In this document: piece by piece, positions 43,888-52,302 of the stretch
Numbering within the stretch: position 1 is the first letter of the stretch
How the letters are laid out: each line of letters begins with the position of its first letter
From: an uncultured Prevotellaceae bacterium
GTDB taxonomy: Bacteria; Bacteroidota; Bacteroidia; Bacteroidales; Bacteroidaceae
NCBI GenBank assembly: GCA_900316285.1
Contig: ONCG01000005.1
Span: forward strand, 185,156-249,155
Reading direction: 5' to 3'
DNA length: 64,000 bases
Position numbers and translations under genes: made by a program
The notes under the pieces: model-generated
Told to the model about the DNA's origin: nothing
Database searches by the model: none
What the model saw: the letters and a program-made list of their open reading frames with translations, nothing else

Positions 43888-45891
43888 CTATTCTATCACG
43901 AGTACCGTGATGGAGTAGGGGGCCAGCGTCATCGCGAACTGCTTGCCCACTTTCTGCGTCGATTCCTTTGGAACGATGTTGCGAGGATTGTCGATGCTGT
44001 TGGTATCCTCTGGGCGTGCAGACTTCAGTTCTATCTTCTTCGCCTTCGACTTCACCTTCTTTGCACCCGCGAGCTTGATGTTCAGCTTTTGCGCATTCCC
44101 CACGGCGTTGACGAGTTTCAGGTAGGTCTTACCCGTCGCTGCATCGGTGGTGGCGGTATAGAACACGGCATTCGCCTCGTCGTTTCGGTCAAGGGTCTGT
44201 TTCGGAAGGTCGGTGGCTTCGACGGGAACAATCCTATTGCCCAGATACTTCGCAAACATCACCTGTGCCCAATACGACGGTGAGCCGTAGCTGTTCAGCA
44301 CGTCATAGCCTATCAGGTCGCTCTGCCACTGGATGGCACCGGGCTCTACGTTGACGAAAAGCGGTGCATAGCACGACATGATGCAAATATCGGAGTTGCG
44401 CTCCATGCAGCTCATCCAGGCTGCATCGCCAAGGGCTGCATTCATATTCGTTGTCGGTGTGCCCTCGCGCGTTGCCCATTCGCCACAGAAGATCTTCGGA
44501 CCGGTGCGGTCGTAGCGGTCGTATTGGAAGGCATTGCGGTACATGTCGAAGGCGTTGCGATAGTAGTGCTCATCGATGATGTCGACGACAGGATTCGGAA
44601 TGGCCTTCGACTTCAAGGCGTTAAAGCCCACCGTTGAGATAATCTGCAGCTGCGGATAGCGAGCCTTGATGGCCTCGTAGAACATCTTGAAGCGGTTGGG
44701 ATAGCTGCCGCTGCGGTCGAAGAAGTCTTCGTTGCCAATCTCCACATAGTGAAGGGGGAACGGAGCCGGATGACCGTCGCGGGCACGCACGGCACCCCAC
44801 TTGGTCGTTTGAGCATCGCCGATGATGTATTCTATTTCGTCAAGGGCATCCTGAATGAAGGGTTTCACATAGTCGCCGTCCAGGTGGTCGCCGCTCAGCA
44901 CATATCCGGCAAAGACACCCACCACGGGTTCGCCGCCAATGTCCTCAGCCCACTGCAGGAACTCAAGCAGTCCCAGGCCGTCGGTGGAACGATAACCCCA
45001 CGGACTCTGGTGTCCGGGACGCTCGTCGGGATTGCCGATGGTCTGCTTCCAGTCGAAGCGATTGGCGAAGTTGTTGCCTTCCAGGTAGTTGCCGCCGGGG
45101 AAGCGCAGGAACTTAGGATTCATCTCAACCATCATCTCCATCAGGTCGGTGCGCAAGCCGTTCGGACGGTTTTTGAAGCTGGGTGCAAACAAGGTCACAC
45201 GAGTCAGCTCGATGCTTCCTGCCTCGTCGGCGATGAAGAACAGGCGTGCATCCTTCGTGTCTGCCTGCGTGGCTGAGGTGGTCAGCTGGTAGTCCAGTTT
45301 CTTCCAATCACCCGTGAAACCGCTGACCTTCGTCTCTGCATAAGTGGTGTTGCCGTCGGCGCTCTTCAATGCAATTTTTAGCGATTTCATCGGCGCTGGT
45401 GTTGCACTTCCGTCATTCGGCGCAGCGGGTTGCTTCACATAGAGCGAACCCTTGAAAGTGGTGTTCTTTCGGATGGGAAATCCCCAATAGCCTTCGCTCA
45501 CAAGGGCGAGACCGGGCTCGTCGAAGTGTACAACCAGCGAGGTGGGGTTGGCACTGTTGATGCCTCCCTGCCGGTTCTGTCGCACCTGTACCTTCACCGT
45601 GTCGGAGAGTTGCCAGCGGTCGGGGCGTACCGTGTAGCGCGGAGCATTGCCGTTGGGGCGCCTTCCGCGACGGCCTCCACCGGGATTAAACATGTCGGCG
45701 AACGACGGATTCGGAATCAGTTGTGTGTAGAGGCCTCCTTCATACGAATAGTTGATTTCCTCGGTCATCAGTCCATAGAGCATCGGACTCACCTCCGTTT
45801 CGGCCTTGTCGAGTCGGAGCGTTAACTGTTGCGCGTGGAGCATCATGGCGTTCATGCTCAGCATCGCGACGATTACCAATAATTTTCTCAT
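43888..45891 (-). CDS. GH51 alpha-L-arabinofuranosidase
   Basis: A 667-residue secreted retaining glycosidase that removes terminal alpha-L-arabinofuranose from arabinan or arabinoxylan. Signal peptide MRKLLVIVAMLSMNAMMLHA. An N-terminal carbohydrate-binding-like sandwich (~90-235) precedes the catalytic barrel with FLRFPGGNYLEG (~265), the acid/base Glu in YVEIGNEDFF (~385) and the nucleophile Glu in FCGEWATREG (~469). A C-terminal beta-sandwich ends SITVLVIE. It fits the GH43 enzyme and Sus loci of this window as part of one plant-glycan programme, though it is not in their operon. The Nudix gene lies 90 bases upstream on the same strand; joint transcription is possible. Confidence 0.93.
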   Translation of the reverse strand: MRKLLVIVAMLSMNAMMLHAQQLTLRLDKAETEVSPMLYGLMTEEINYSYEGGLYTQLIPNPSFADMFNPGGGRRGRRPNGNAPRYTVRPDRWQLSDTVKVQVRQNRQGGINSANPTSLVVHFDEPGLALVSEGYWGFPIRKNTTFKGSLYVKQPAAPNDGSATPAPMKSLKIALKSADGNTTYAETKVSGFTGDWKKLDYQLTTSATQADTKDARLFFIADEAGSIELTRVTLFAPSFKNRPNGLRTDLMEMMVEMNPKFLRFPGGNYLEGNNFANRFDWKQTIGNPDERPGHQSPWGYRSTDGLGLLEFLQWAEDIGGEPVVGVFAGYVLSGDHLDGDYVKPFIQDALDEIEYIIGDAQTTKWGAVRARDGHPAPFPLHYVEIGNEDFFDRSGSYPNRFKMFYEAIKARYPQLQIISTVGFNALKSKAIPNPVVDIIDEHYYRNAFDMYRNAFQYDRYDRTGPKIFCGEWATREGTPTTNMNAALGDAAWMSCMERNSDICIMSCYAPLFVNVEPGAIQWQSDLIGYDVLNSYGSPSYWAQVMFAKYLGNRIVPVEATDLPKQTLDRNDEANAVFYTATTDAATGKTYLKLVNAVGNAQKLNIKLAGAKKVKSKAKKIELKSARPEDTNSIDNPRNIVPKESTQKVGKQFAMTLAPYSITVLVIE

Positions 45892-45981
45892 ACGTTTTTA
45901 GCTAATAGTTTAAGTTAATAATGTTGTTTTTGTCGGTTCATGCACTCCGAGGGTGTGGGATGCATGTCATTCAAGCCGCTT

Positions 45982-46443
45982 TCAAGCCTTTCCTTTCATG
46001 ACTTCAATGACTTGCATATCGGCCGGCAGCCATTTCACGCTGTCTAAATCCTCTATCGAAAGCCAGCGGGCGGCCTCGTGTTCGTTGAGGTGTAGGCCCT
46101 CTGTCAGCAGCGAACAGAGATAGCAATGCATGGTGATGTGGAATGTTGGATAGTCGTGCTCCACCGTACAAAGGATCTCATCTACGCTGATTTCCGTCGA
46201 CAACTCCTCGCGAATCTCCCGTTTCAGCGCATCTTCGGGAGTCTCACCCGGCTCCACCTTCCCACCGGGAAACTCCCATCCGGCTTTGCCTTCAAGGCGA
46301 GCCTGCTCCCATCCGGCAAGGTTCAAACAGTTTTGATCCAACCCTTGCCTAACTGAAGCCTTCCCTTCGCCACACCCTCTTAGCGTGGCGAAGATCCTGT
46401 CTCCTTTGCGAATAATCGCTGCAACGACTTCAATCCTTTTCAT
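45982..46443 (-). CDS. Nudix (d)NTP pyrophosphohydrolase, NudG/MutT-like, with an internal insertion
   Basis: A 153-residue house-cleaning pyrophosphohydrolase resembling NudG/MutT (damaged or cytidine nucleotides). The Nudix box is intact: GKVEPGETPEDALKREIREE, followed by LSTEI. The C-terminal HEAARWLSIEDLDSVKWLPA is typical. Between RGCGEGK and KAGWEFPGGK relatives have no or few residues; here about 24 extra residues occur, including a second AGWE. The DNA shows CTCCCATCCGGC at 46273-46284 and again at 46306-46317, 33 bases apart, so an in-frame duplication contributed. Whether the enzyme still folds is unclear. A -7 box lies at 46498-46505. Confidence 0.88.
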   Translation of the reverse strand: MKRIEVVAAIIRKGDRIFATLRGCGEGKASVRQGLDQNCLNLAGWEQARLEGKAGWEFPGGKVEPGETPEDALKREIREELSTEISVDEILCTVEHDYPTFHITMHCYLCSLLTEGLHLNEHEAARWLSIEDLDSVKWLPADMQVIEVMKGKA

Positions 46444-46841
46444 ATCTCTCTGCTAGCAAATGATAACGAAAAAGCGTACCATTTCGACTGAATACTGCAA
46501 AGATATAAAAAGTTTGTTATACTTTATTTCTTATGGTTACATTTTTTTGTTTCTTTAATACGACAAGATGTCCCTCCTTCTATTCCTTCTTTTGATACGT
46601 TTTTATTCCGATAGCATAGAAGTGTGAGCTTAGCTTTTGTCCACTCAACGATAGGGAGGGGCAGCCTAATACCCCATCCACACTTCGTTTGATTGGAGTC
46701 TGCCACTTCAAAGCAAGCCTGTCGTAGAAATTTCAGCCCCGTCACGTCATCACGACGAGGCGGGGCTTAGGTGCCTATAGGACTTTAAACAAAAAATTAC
46801 TTTGTTTACTAACTAATCTTCTTTAAGAATTCTTTATTACC
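46444..46841. other. Intergenic region downstream of the GLPGLI/TonB operon
   Basis: No gene is supported. It holds the Nudix promoter and, at about 46733-46767, a GC-rich hairpin with outer arms AGCCCCG and CGGGGCT and an inner CGTCATCACGACG. This may terminate the long operon ending at 46842. The remaining open frame of about 70 codons shows no recognisable content. Confidence 0.6.
46498..46505 (-). promoter_or_regulatory. -7 box of the Nudix gene
   Basis: On the minus strand TATCTTTG lies 55 bases before the ATG at 46443. No TTTG is placed at -33. Confidence 0.6.
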
Positions 46842-49589
46842 TTACAATTTAAATGTTAGCCTCATTAGAGCGGTGCGACCGCAGAGGCCGTAGTCGTAGG
46901 TGTAGGTGTTGATGCCGTCGAAGACAGTGTAGGAGTAGCTGCGCTGGTTCAGGAGATTGGTGAGTTCCAGACGGAGGACGCACTGCTTCCACTTGTACTG
47001 CGCCGAGGCATTGAAGAGGGACATGCGCTTGTATTGGTCGGTTGTGATCTGGCGGCGCACATGGTCGTAGTCCAGCGAGAGGTCGAGGGTGGCGATGGGG
47101 AACACATGGATGGCTCCGCTATGGGTGAGGGAGGTTACTGTATTGCTTTCCTCGGAGTAGCGGGAACGTGACCAGCCGTAGCGGATGTCGTAGCGCAGTT
47201 CGAGCCACTGGATGGGGGTGACGGAGGCATTGCCGTGGAGGTTGTAGTTGCTTGAGCGCACCTTGATGATGTTAGCCCCCTCCTGACCTCCCCCCGTAGG
47301 GGAGGAAATTGCCTGTTCGCTGTCGCTGAAACCATACGCGGCATCTGCCCCGAGTTTGGTGAATATAGAAGGGAAATTCTTTGTGCTGCTGACGGAGAAG
47401 TTGGTGGAGCGGCTGCGGGTGTCGCGTTGCAGGGCTGAGGTGCTGATGTCTATTCCGTTGATGCTCTGCGACATGAGCGTGTTGCGCTTGGTCTCATTGT
47501 GACTGGCAGAGACGCTCAGCGTGAAGTATTGCATGGGCAGCTGCCACTTCCAGTCGCCCGACGTTCCCCATGAGTTCGACTCACCGATAATGCCCGACGA
47601 CGTGCGCACCGTACGATAATCTACCTGCATCGGCTCGGTCAGCAGCGTCAGCATGTCGCCTATCTCCGTGAAGTAGCCCGTCGAGAACGACAGTTTGCTG
47701 TTGGCCGAGAAGGTGTAGTTGATGCCCATCGAAGGATTGAGCACGGGCTTGGTGTAGTTCATCTTATTATAGTACAGTCCCTTCAAGGCAGCACCCAATC
47801 CAGCACTGAGGTAGAAGCGGCGGTTCTTGGAATGAATCTCGAAGCCGGGGTTCAGGCTGGGGGTGAGTGACCAGCCATAGACCCTCTCCCCTGCCTCTCC
47901 CTGTGAGGGAGAGGAGTAATTACCTTGAATGTCCGCCACATCTGTGATAGGACTATCTTCTCCCCTCCCTATAGGGAGGGGCTGGGGGTGGGTCTGCTTT
48001 GTTTCCACCTCATCGTACGTCGCATTCAGCCTGACGGGCAGACTGAGTCGGAACACCTTGCCGATGGGAATGTTGAACGACGAACCGACGTTCATCGTGA
48101 GCGTCGAGGACTGCGCCGTCTGCCCGTAGCCTTGTCCGTCGTGCACGAAAGACAAGCGCAATGTCGGAGTCCTCTTGAACGACACCGACGCATTGACATG
48201 TCGGCGCGTGCCCTTCTCCGTCCTGCCCATCCAGTACAGGTCGTTGCCCACCTCAAACGATGTTGCCTTCCTCCGCTGCTCCACCAAAAAGCCGTTAGCC
48301 AACACATCCCCCTCATTCTGCTCAAACTTCCCTTTCACCACAAACGTCTCGCTGAGATACACGCGGTCGGCGTTCTTCAGGTAGTTCACCGACAGCTTCG
48401 GCAGATGCACCTTCGTCAATGGCGACGTCTGTTCGCTCACAGTCACATAGCTGCCGTCCCCCGCCAGATACGTGCTGCTCTGGCTAATGTCGTGCGTGGC
48501 TCGGTGGTAGCTGTAGTCAGCATTCACCTTCACCGTCGTAGCCGAGTCGAGCTTATGGATTCCGTTGAGCGTTGCCATGCCGTTGCGCTGGTAGAGATAT
48601 TCGCCTTGCGGAGGCGCACCGCCGTCGAAGCCGCCGAACAGACTGGTGGCAGGCGTCGTCACGTCCGAACCGCCGAAGTGGTCATACATGTCTGCCCGAG
48701 CAAAGTTCTTGTAGTTACCTCCCTTCAGCGAGCAGATGGTCTGGAACTTGTCGGTGAACATCATGCCCGTCAGACCGACAAGAGCCCGCAATGCCCCCCT
48801 TTCGTCCCCCGAGGGGGACACGTTACCATGCTGCGGGTCTATTGTAGCCCCCTCGGGGGCCGAATGGGGGGCCACCCCTATCCCCGCCTCTTCCTGTCCG
48901 AACGGCTTCAGCTTCGCCTTCTTCGACAGTTTGATGTTCATCGACACCTCGTTGCTTGGCACATCCTTCTCAACCCTTCTGCTATGGTGGTTGCGCACTA
49001 TCTCCACCTGCGTCACGTAGTCCGCCGGGATGTTTCTCGTCGCCAGGTTGTACTTGCCGCCCAGCATGTCCAACCCCTCGATGTTGAACTGCGAGATGGG
49101 CTTGCCCATATAGCTGATGGCACCGCTCTGCGCCACGTCCACTCCCGGCAACCGCTTCAGTCCGTCCTCCAGCGTCACGTCGCCCTTGCCGAGGAACGAC
49201 GCGAGGTTGTGCGTCAGCGTGTCGCCCCTCTGCCGCAGCGGGTCGGCCTTCACCGTCACCTCCTTCAGACTGATGCTCTTCGGAGTCAGCAGCATGTCCA
49301 CCTTGGTCAACCGCTCCTTGAGTATCAGCCTTTCCGACTCCTTCTCATAACTGATGTGGGTGAACTGTAGCGTCACCTCCCCCGTTGGCGCACTCTTCAT
49401 CTCTATCGCATACTCGCCCTTCGCATTCGTGCTAGTGAACGCCAGCGTCTTGCTGCCGCTCACCAGTTTCACAATCACATCGCTCACAGGCTTGTTCTGC
49501 AGGTCTATCACTCGCCCAGTTACTTTGGTTTGTGCCGATGCCGGCATAGCAAGCACCACATACAATATAATAATTAGGAGTCGTTTCAT
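46842..49589 (-). CDS. TonB-dependent receptor with in-frame palindromic insertions
   Basis: A 915-residue outer-membrane TonB-dependent receptor-like protein: signal peptide (MKRLLIIILYVVLAMPASAQ), regulatory-like domain (TKVTGRVIDLQNKPVSDVIV), plug-like region with DVAQSGAISYMGKPISQFNI, and a beta-barrel to the end (ALMRLTFKL). The ligand is unknown. The reading frame carries at least five GC-rich palindromes (47275-47306, 47895-47913, 47962-47981, 48804-48819, 48847-48860), giving peptides such as THPQPLPIGRGED, SSPSQGEAGERV and SSPTGGGQEGAN that do not look like barrel sequence and probably extend surface or periplasmic loops. The frame stays open through all of them. It is the last gene of the BlaI-led operon; its ATG overlaps the stop of the 53-residue ORF upstream. 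Confidence 0.88.
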   Translation of the reverse strand: MKRLLIIILYVVLAMPASAQTKVTGRVIDLQNKPVSDVIVKLVSGSKTLAFTSTNAKGEYAIEMKSAPTGEVTLQFTHISYEKESERLILKERLTKVDMLLTPKSISLKEVTVKADPLRQRGDTLTHNLASFLGKGDVTLEDGLKRLPGVDVAQSGAISYMGKPISQFNIEGLDMLGGKYNLATRNIPADYVTQVEIVRNHHSRRVEKDVPSNEVSMNIKLSKKAKLKPFGQEEAGIGVAPHSAPEGATIDPQHGNVSPSGDERGALRALVGLTGMMFTDKFQTICSLKGGNYKNFARADMYDHFGGSDVTTPATSLFGGFDGGAPPQGEYLYQRNGMATLNGIHKLDSATTVKVNADYSYHRATHDISQSSTYLAGDGSYVTVSEQTSPLTKVHLPKLSVNYLKNADRVYLSETFVVKGKFEQNEGDVLANGFLVEQRRKATSFEVGNDLYWMGRTEKGTRRHVNASVSFKRTPTLRLSFVHDGQGYGQTAQSSTLTMNVGSSFNIPIGKVFRLSLPVRLNATYDEVETKQTHPQPLPIGRGEDSPITDVADIQGNYSSPSQGEAGERVYGWSLTPSLNPGFEIHSKNRRFYLSAGLGAALKGLYYNKMNYTKPVLNPSMGINYTFSANSKLSFSTGYFTEIGDMLTLLTEPMQVDYRTVRTSSGIIGESNSWGTSGDWKWQLPMQYFTLSVSASHNETKRNTLMSQSINGIDISTSALQRDTRSRSTNFSVSSTKNFPSIFTKLGADAAYGFSDSEQAISSPTGGGQEGANIIKVRSSNYNLHGNASVTPIQWLELRYDIRYGWSRSRYSEESNTVTSLTHSGAIHVFPIATLDLSLDYDHVRRQITTDQYKRMSLFNASAQYKWKQCVLRLELTNLLNQRSYSYTVFDGINTYTYDYGLCGRTALMRLTFKL
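47275..47306. repeat. GC-rich palindrome in the receptor gene (copy 1)
   Basis: CTCCCC and GGGGAG pair around CCGTA. The flank CCCCCTCCTGAC resembles the family-A flank. It is translated in frame as SSPTGGGQEG. Confidence 0.75.
47880..47995. repeat. Two family-A-like palindromes in the receptor gene (copies 2 and 3)
   Basis: CTCTCCC-TGTGA-GGGAGAG lies at 47895-47913, and CCCCTCCC-TATA-GGGAGGGG at 47962-47981. Their outer flanks (CCCTCTCCCCTGC and GCTGGGGGTGGG) are mirror images, so they form an inverted pair about 50 bases apart inside the coding region. Confidence 0.85.
48790..48885. repeat. Inverted palindrome pair in the receptor gene (copies 4 and 5)
   Basis: GTCCCC-CGAG-GGGGAC (48804-48819) and GCCCCC-TC-GGGGGC (48847-48860) share the flank TGCCCCCCTTTCG or its complement CGAATGGGGGGCC in opposite orientation. 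The pair encodes a stretch of about 30 residues rich in Gly, Pro and Ala. Confidence 0.85.
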
Positions 49590-49747
49590 TTCAGTCTTAC
49601 TTCCGATTGCTTGATGATTTGGAGGATTTCTTTGATTTCATCGCTGCTTAAGTTCTCTTTCTTGAAGCATGTGCCATTGACAATTGAGAAGTGTTCAGGA
49701 CTCGTCAGCTCGTTGAATACTTTGCGGATGAATTGGAGTGGTTTCAT
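49586..49747 (-). CDS. Small ORF, 53 residues, coupled to the TonB receptor
   Basis: A short open frame, not a known family. It begins ATG at 49745-49747 and encodes a charged, helical peptide (starts MKPLQFIRKVFNELTSPEHF, ends IIKQSEVRLK). Its TGA overlaps the receptor ATG (ATGA), and it starts 7 bases past the upstream GLPGLI stop, so spacing and overlap both suggest translational coupling within the operon. It has no signal peptide or membrane segment. It could be a small cytoplasmic protein or only a coupling leader. Conservation in relatives is the missing evidence. Confidence 0.6.
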   Translation of the reverse strand: MKPLQFIRKVFNELTSPEHFSIVNGTCFKKENLSSDEIKEILQIIKQSEVRLK

Positions 49748-49754
49748 ATCAGTC

Positions 49755-50639
49755 TCACTTCAGTTCCAGCGGTTGGTACTGTCTCGGATTTGATACTAAG
49801 ACTACCCCTGCGACACTGCTTATATTTTCGCCAGCAGAGTTGAAACTATTCTCCACATACCCAAAGGTCTCCATGGGGCTGGCGGCATAGTAAGTGGGAT
49901 TCTTCACGTAGCGACTATTGCCCAGTACCTTCTTCTTGTACGCAAGGAATTTAGAGGCTTTCATCTTCTGATAATCTACTCGCTGGGCTGCAAACTTGCC
50001 CCGTCCGTCAGGGACAATCCAATTGACGTATTGGGTGAATATTATCGGTGTTTCCTCCTGATGGAAGCCGTAAAGCGTAAAGGTATGTATGCCTTTGGCA
50101 TCGGTAGCCTTCGTAATGAGACCTGGCAATCCTCCTAACTTCCAAGGCCCTATGCTGGCTGGCACATCCTCCGTGTAGTACACGTTCCAAGTCAGGCCGT
50201 GATACTTAGCCGTGGCCGACAGGCTGGCATAGTCGCATATGGTGTCCTGTGCATCCGTCAGTTTCCAATTCTGCTTTTCCAATGGCTCGTCCGTCATGTA
50301 GCGATACGGATAGAGCATCTCTTGCGTTGTGAATCTGCCTTCGGGGTAGTTCGTAAAGATGGTACCCATGTGCATCTGGGCAGCCAGATAACCGTCTGCT
50401 ATACGAGAGCCACCCTTCTTCTGTCTGTTGTACTCTTCGTAAGGGAAACTCTTTGTGATGCCGCCCGATGTCTGTACTGCAATGTACATCGAGTCTGTTA
50501 CTGGTTGACCGTCAGCATCAGTAGTTTTACACTCATAGCGATAAATCGCCGTAAACTTCGACACGCCAATCGTGTCTCTCTGGGCCTGCGCTGCTATCGT
50601 CAGCACAAAGGCCATCATGGTTGCTAAAATCTTTTTCAT
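49755..50639 (-). CDS. GLPGLI family protein (paralogue 1)
   Basis: A 294-residue exported protein of the GLPGLI family, named for a motif seen here as GGLPGLITKA (~residue 180). Signal peptide MKKILATMMAFVLTIAAQAQ. Further family marks are YRYECKTTDADGQPVTDSMY near the start, WNVYYTEDVPASIGPWKLGG before the motif, and the C-terminal YQPLELK shared by all four paralogues. The function is unknown; in Bacteroidota these proteins are typically found next to TonB-dependent receptors. It is the last of four tandem copies and lies 3 bases from the next. Its leader DNA is almost the same as that of the copies at 50643 and 52303. Confidence 0.88.
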   Translation of the reverse strand: MKKILATMMAFVLTIAAQAQRDTIGVSKFTAIYRYECKTTDADGQPVTDSMYIAVQTSGGITKSFPYEEYNRQKKGGSRIADGYLAAQMHMGTIFTNYPEGRFTTQEMLYPYRYMTDEPLEKQNWKLTDAQDTICDYASLSATAKYHGLTWNVYYTEDVPASIGPWKLGGLPGLITKATDAKGIHTFTLYGFHQEETPIIFTQYVNWIVPDGRGKFAAQRVDYQKMKASKFLAYKKKVLGNSRYVKNPTYYAASPMETFGYVENSFNSAGENISSVAGVVLVSNPRQYQPLELK

Positions 50640-50642
50640 TGT

Positions 50643-51458
50643 TTACTCCAGTTCCAACGGTTGATACACATGGCTCTTCTGTAGAATCATCATGTGGGAG
50701 TTATAGCCGACAGAATAGAAAGTTCCATTTACATTGACTTCCAGCACCTCGTCAGCTCCTTCGGGCACATAGTACGTTGGCTCCTTGGGGTAGCGGGGAT
50801 TGCCCAATGTCTTCTTCTTGAAATCCATCAGCTTCTTGCGGCTCAGTTTCTGGTACTCAGGACTGCCAATCATATTGATGTCAATCACCTCGTTCTTCGT
50901 TTCATACAGCGTAAAACAATGGATACCCTCAGCATCCTCGGCTTTGATAATCAGTCCCGGCAGTCCGCGCAGCTTCCACGGGCCAGCCGACGAGGGCATT
51001 TCCTCGGTGTACCACGCCGTCCACTGCTTGCCGTAGAGCTTGCCCGTGGCCCGATGGCAGGGCAGTCCGCTGATGGTCAGCGTGTCCTCCGTCAGCGTCC
51101 AGTCCACCTTGGCCATTGGCTCATGGGTCTCGTAGCGATAGGGATAAATGGGTTCTACGGCTACGACCGACGACTTTTCCACATCGGTCAGCACGTTCTG
51201 GAAGTGCATGGAGAACGCATCCAACATTTCCTGACTTGCCCGTCCGTCCTTGTTGTAGGAAAGTACGGTAGTGCAATACGTGGCACGTGTGCCCACCAGC
51301 AGAGCCAGCCGTATCGAGTCCGTGACGTTCTGCCCCTCGTCGTCCTGCGTCTGAATGGTGTAGTTGTAGAATGCTACAAACTGTGTTGAGTCGATTCTCT
51401 CGGCCTGCGCTGCTATCGTCAGCGCGAAGGCCATCACTGTTACTAAAATCTTTTTCAT
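50643..51458 (-). CDS. GLPGLI family protein (paralogue 2)
   Basis: A 271-residue exported GLPGLI protein. Signal peptide MKKILVTVMAFALTIAAQA; motif RGLPGLIIKAEDAEGIHCF; preceding block WTAWYTEEMPSSAGPWKLRG; C-terminus HVYQPLELE. It begins 4 bases after the third paralogue ends and stops 3 bases before the first begins, a tight operon. The function is unknown. Divergence outside the motif blocks suggests the copies are old enough to have separate roles, while the leaders stay nearly identical in DNA. Confidence 0.88.
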   Translation of the reverse strand: MKKILVTVMAFALTIAAQAERIDSTQFVAFYNYTIQTQDDEGQNVTDSIRLALLVGTRATYCTTVLSYNKDGRASQEMLDAFSMHFQNVLTDVEKSSVVAVEPIYPYRYETHEPMAKVDWTLTEDTLTISGLPCHRATGKLYGKQWTAWYTEEMPSSAGPWKLRGLPGLIIKAEDAEGIHCFTLYETKNEVIDINMIGSPEYQKLSRKKLMDFKKKTLGNPRYPKEPTYYVPEGADEVLEVNVNGTFYSVGYNSHMMILQKSHVYQPLELE

Positions 51459-51462
51459 TGTC

Positions 51463-52296
51463 TTATTCTAATTCTAACGGTTGATACACATGCGCCTTTG
51501 TCGGCAGTGGGTGACCGCCATTGGCAAGCAGGAGTTGCTGGCCGTTGCGGTTGAGGACGCTCATATCCGTGATGCTGCCCTGAAGGTCTGGTACATAGTA
51601 CATGGGATTCTTGGGATATTCGCGGTTGCCATAAATCTCGTTCTTGTGCTTCAACAGTTTGGCGTATCTCATTCTGTGCACTTCGGGGTTTTGCTCAGGC
51701 GCAGTGATGGGTGATGCCTCCATCCGTAACCCCGCAAGGCTGAACGTGTGCGCCTCATTCTCTGCCTTTACAATCAGCCCAGGCAGACCACGCAACCGCC
51801 ACGGCCCTGCCGACGACGGAATCTCATCGGTGTACCACACGTGCCACTCCACACCCCGAAACGTCGCCGTGGCCTGCTGGCAGAGATAGCCACTTACGGT
51901 CAGCGTATCATTAGTGAGCGTCCATGCGATGTCGGGTGTCTCTTCGTAGCCCTCATACTCATGCGGGAAAATGAATTCGCACACGGTGGTCTTGCCGCTG
52001 GGCCGACCTATCCACACCGTTGGCATGTGCATCAGAGCTTCCTGATAGTCAGCCATCACATCTGCCTTCTCCGACTCGTCCCCGGACCGATAGGCAGAAC
52101 GTGGCATCGACTTCGTAACCGTCCGTCCCACCTGCACCACGACCTGCATCCTGTCCGTGACGGATGCCGCCTCGTCGTTCAGCGTTCTGCACTCATAGTC
52201 GTACACAGCCACGAACTGTGCCGTGTCGATCGCTTCCTGCGCCGACGCCGTTGCCGCCAGCGCTATATATAATATAATGTATAGGAGTCGTTTCAT
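51463..52296 (-). CDS. GLPGLI family protein (paralogue 3)
   Basis: A 277-residue exported GLPGLI protein. Its signal peptide (MKRLLYIILYIALAATASAQ) differs from the other three and instead matches the leader of the TonB receptor at 46842-49589 in protein and DNA, including TAGGAGTCGTTTCAT around both starts on the plus strand. Motif RGLPGLIVKAENEAHTFSLA; WHVWYTDEIPSSAGPWRLRG; C-terminus HVYQPLELE. The gaps to its neighbours are 4 and 6 bases. The function is unknown. Confidence 0.88.
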   Translation of the reverse strand: MKRLLYIILYIALAATASAQEAIDTAQFVAVYDYECRTLNDEAASVTDRMQVVVQVGRTVTKSMPRSAYRSGDESEKADVMADYQEALMHMPTVWIGRPSGKTTVCEFIFPHEYEGYEETPDIAWTLTNDTLTVSGYLCQQATATFRGVEWHVWYTDEIPSSAGPWRLRGLPGLIVKAENEAHTFSLAGLRMEASPITAPEQNPEVHRMRYAKLLKHKNEIYGNREYPKNPMYYVPDLQGSITDMSVLNRNGQQLLLANGGHPLPTKAHVYQPLELE

Positions 52297-52302
52297 TCCT
52301 TT

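Noticed and set aside
46524-46745. Short minus-strand open frame between the receptor and Nudix genes
   Set aside because: It crosses the Nudix promoter region and a hairpin; its translation has no recognisable feature.
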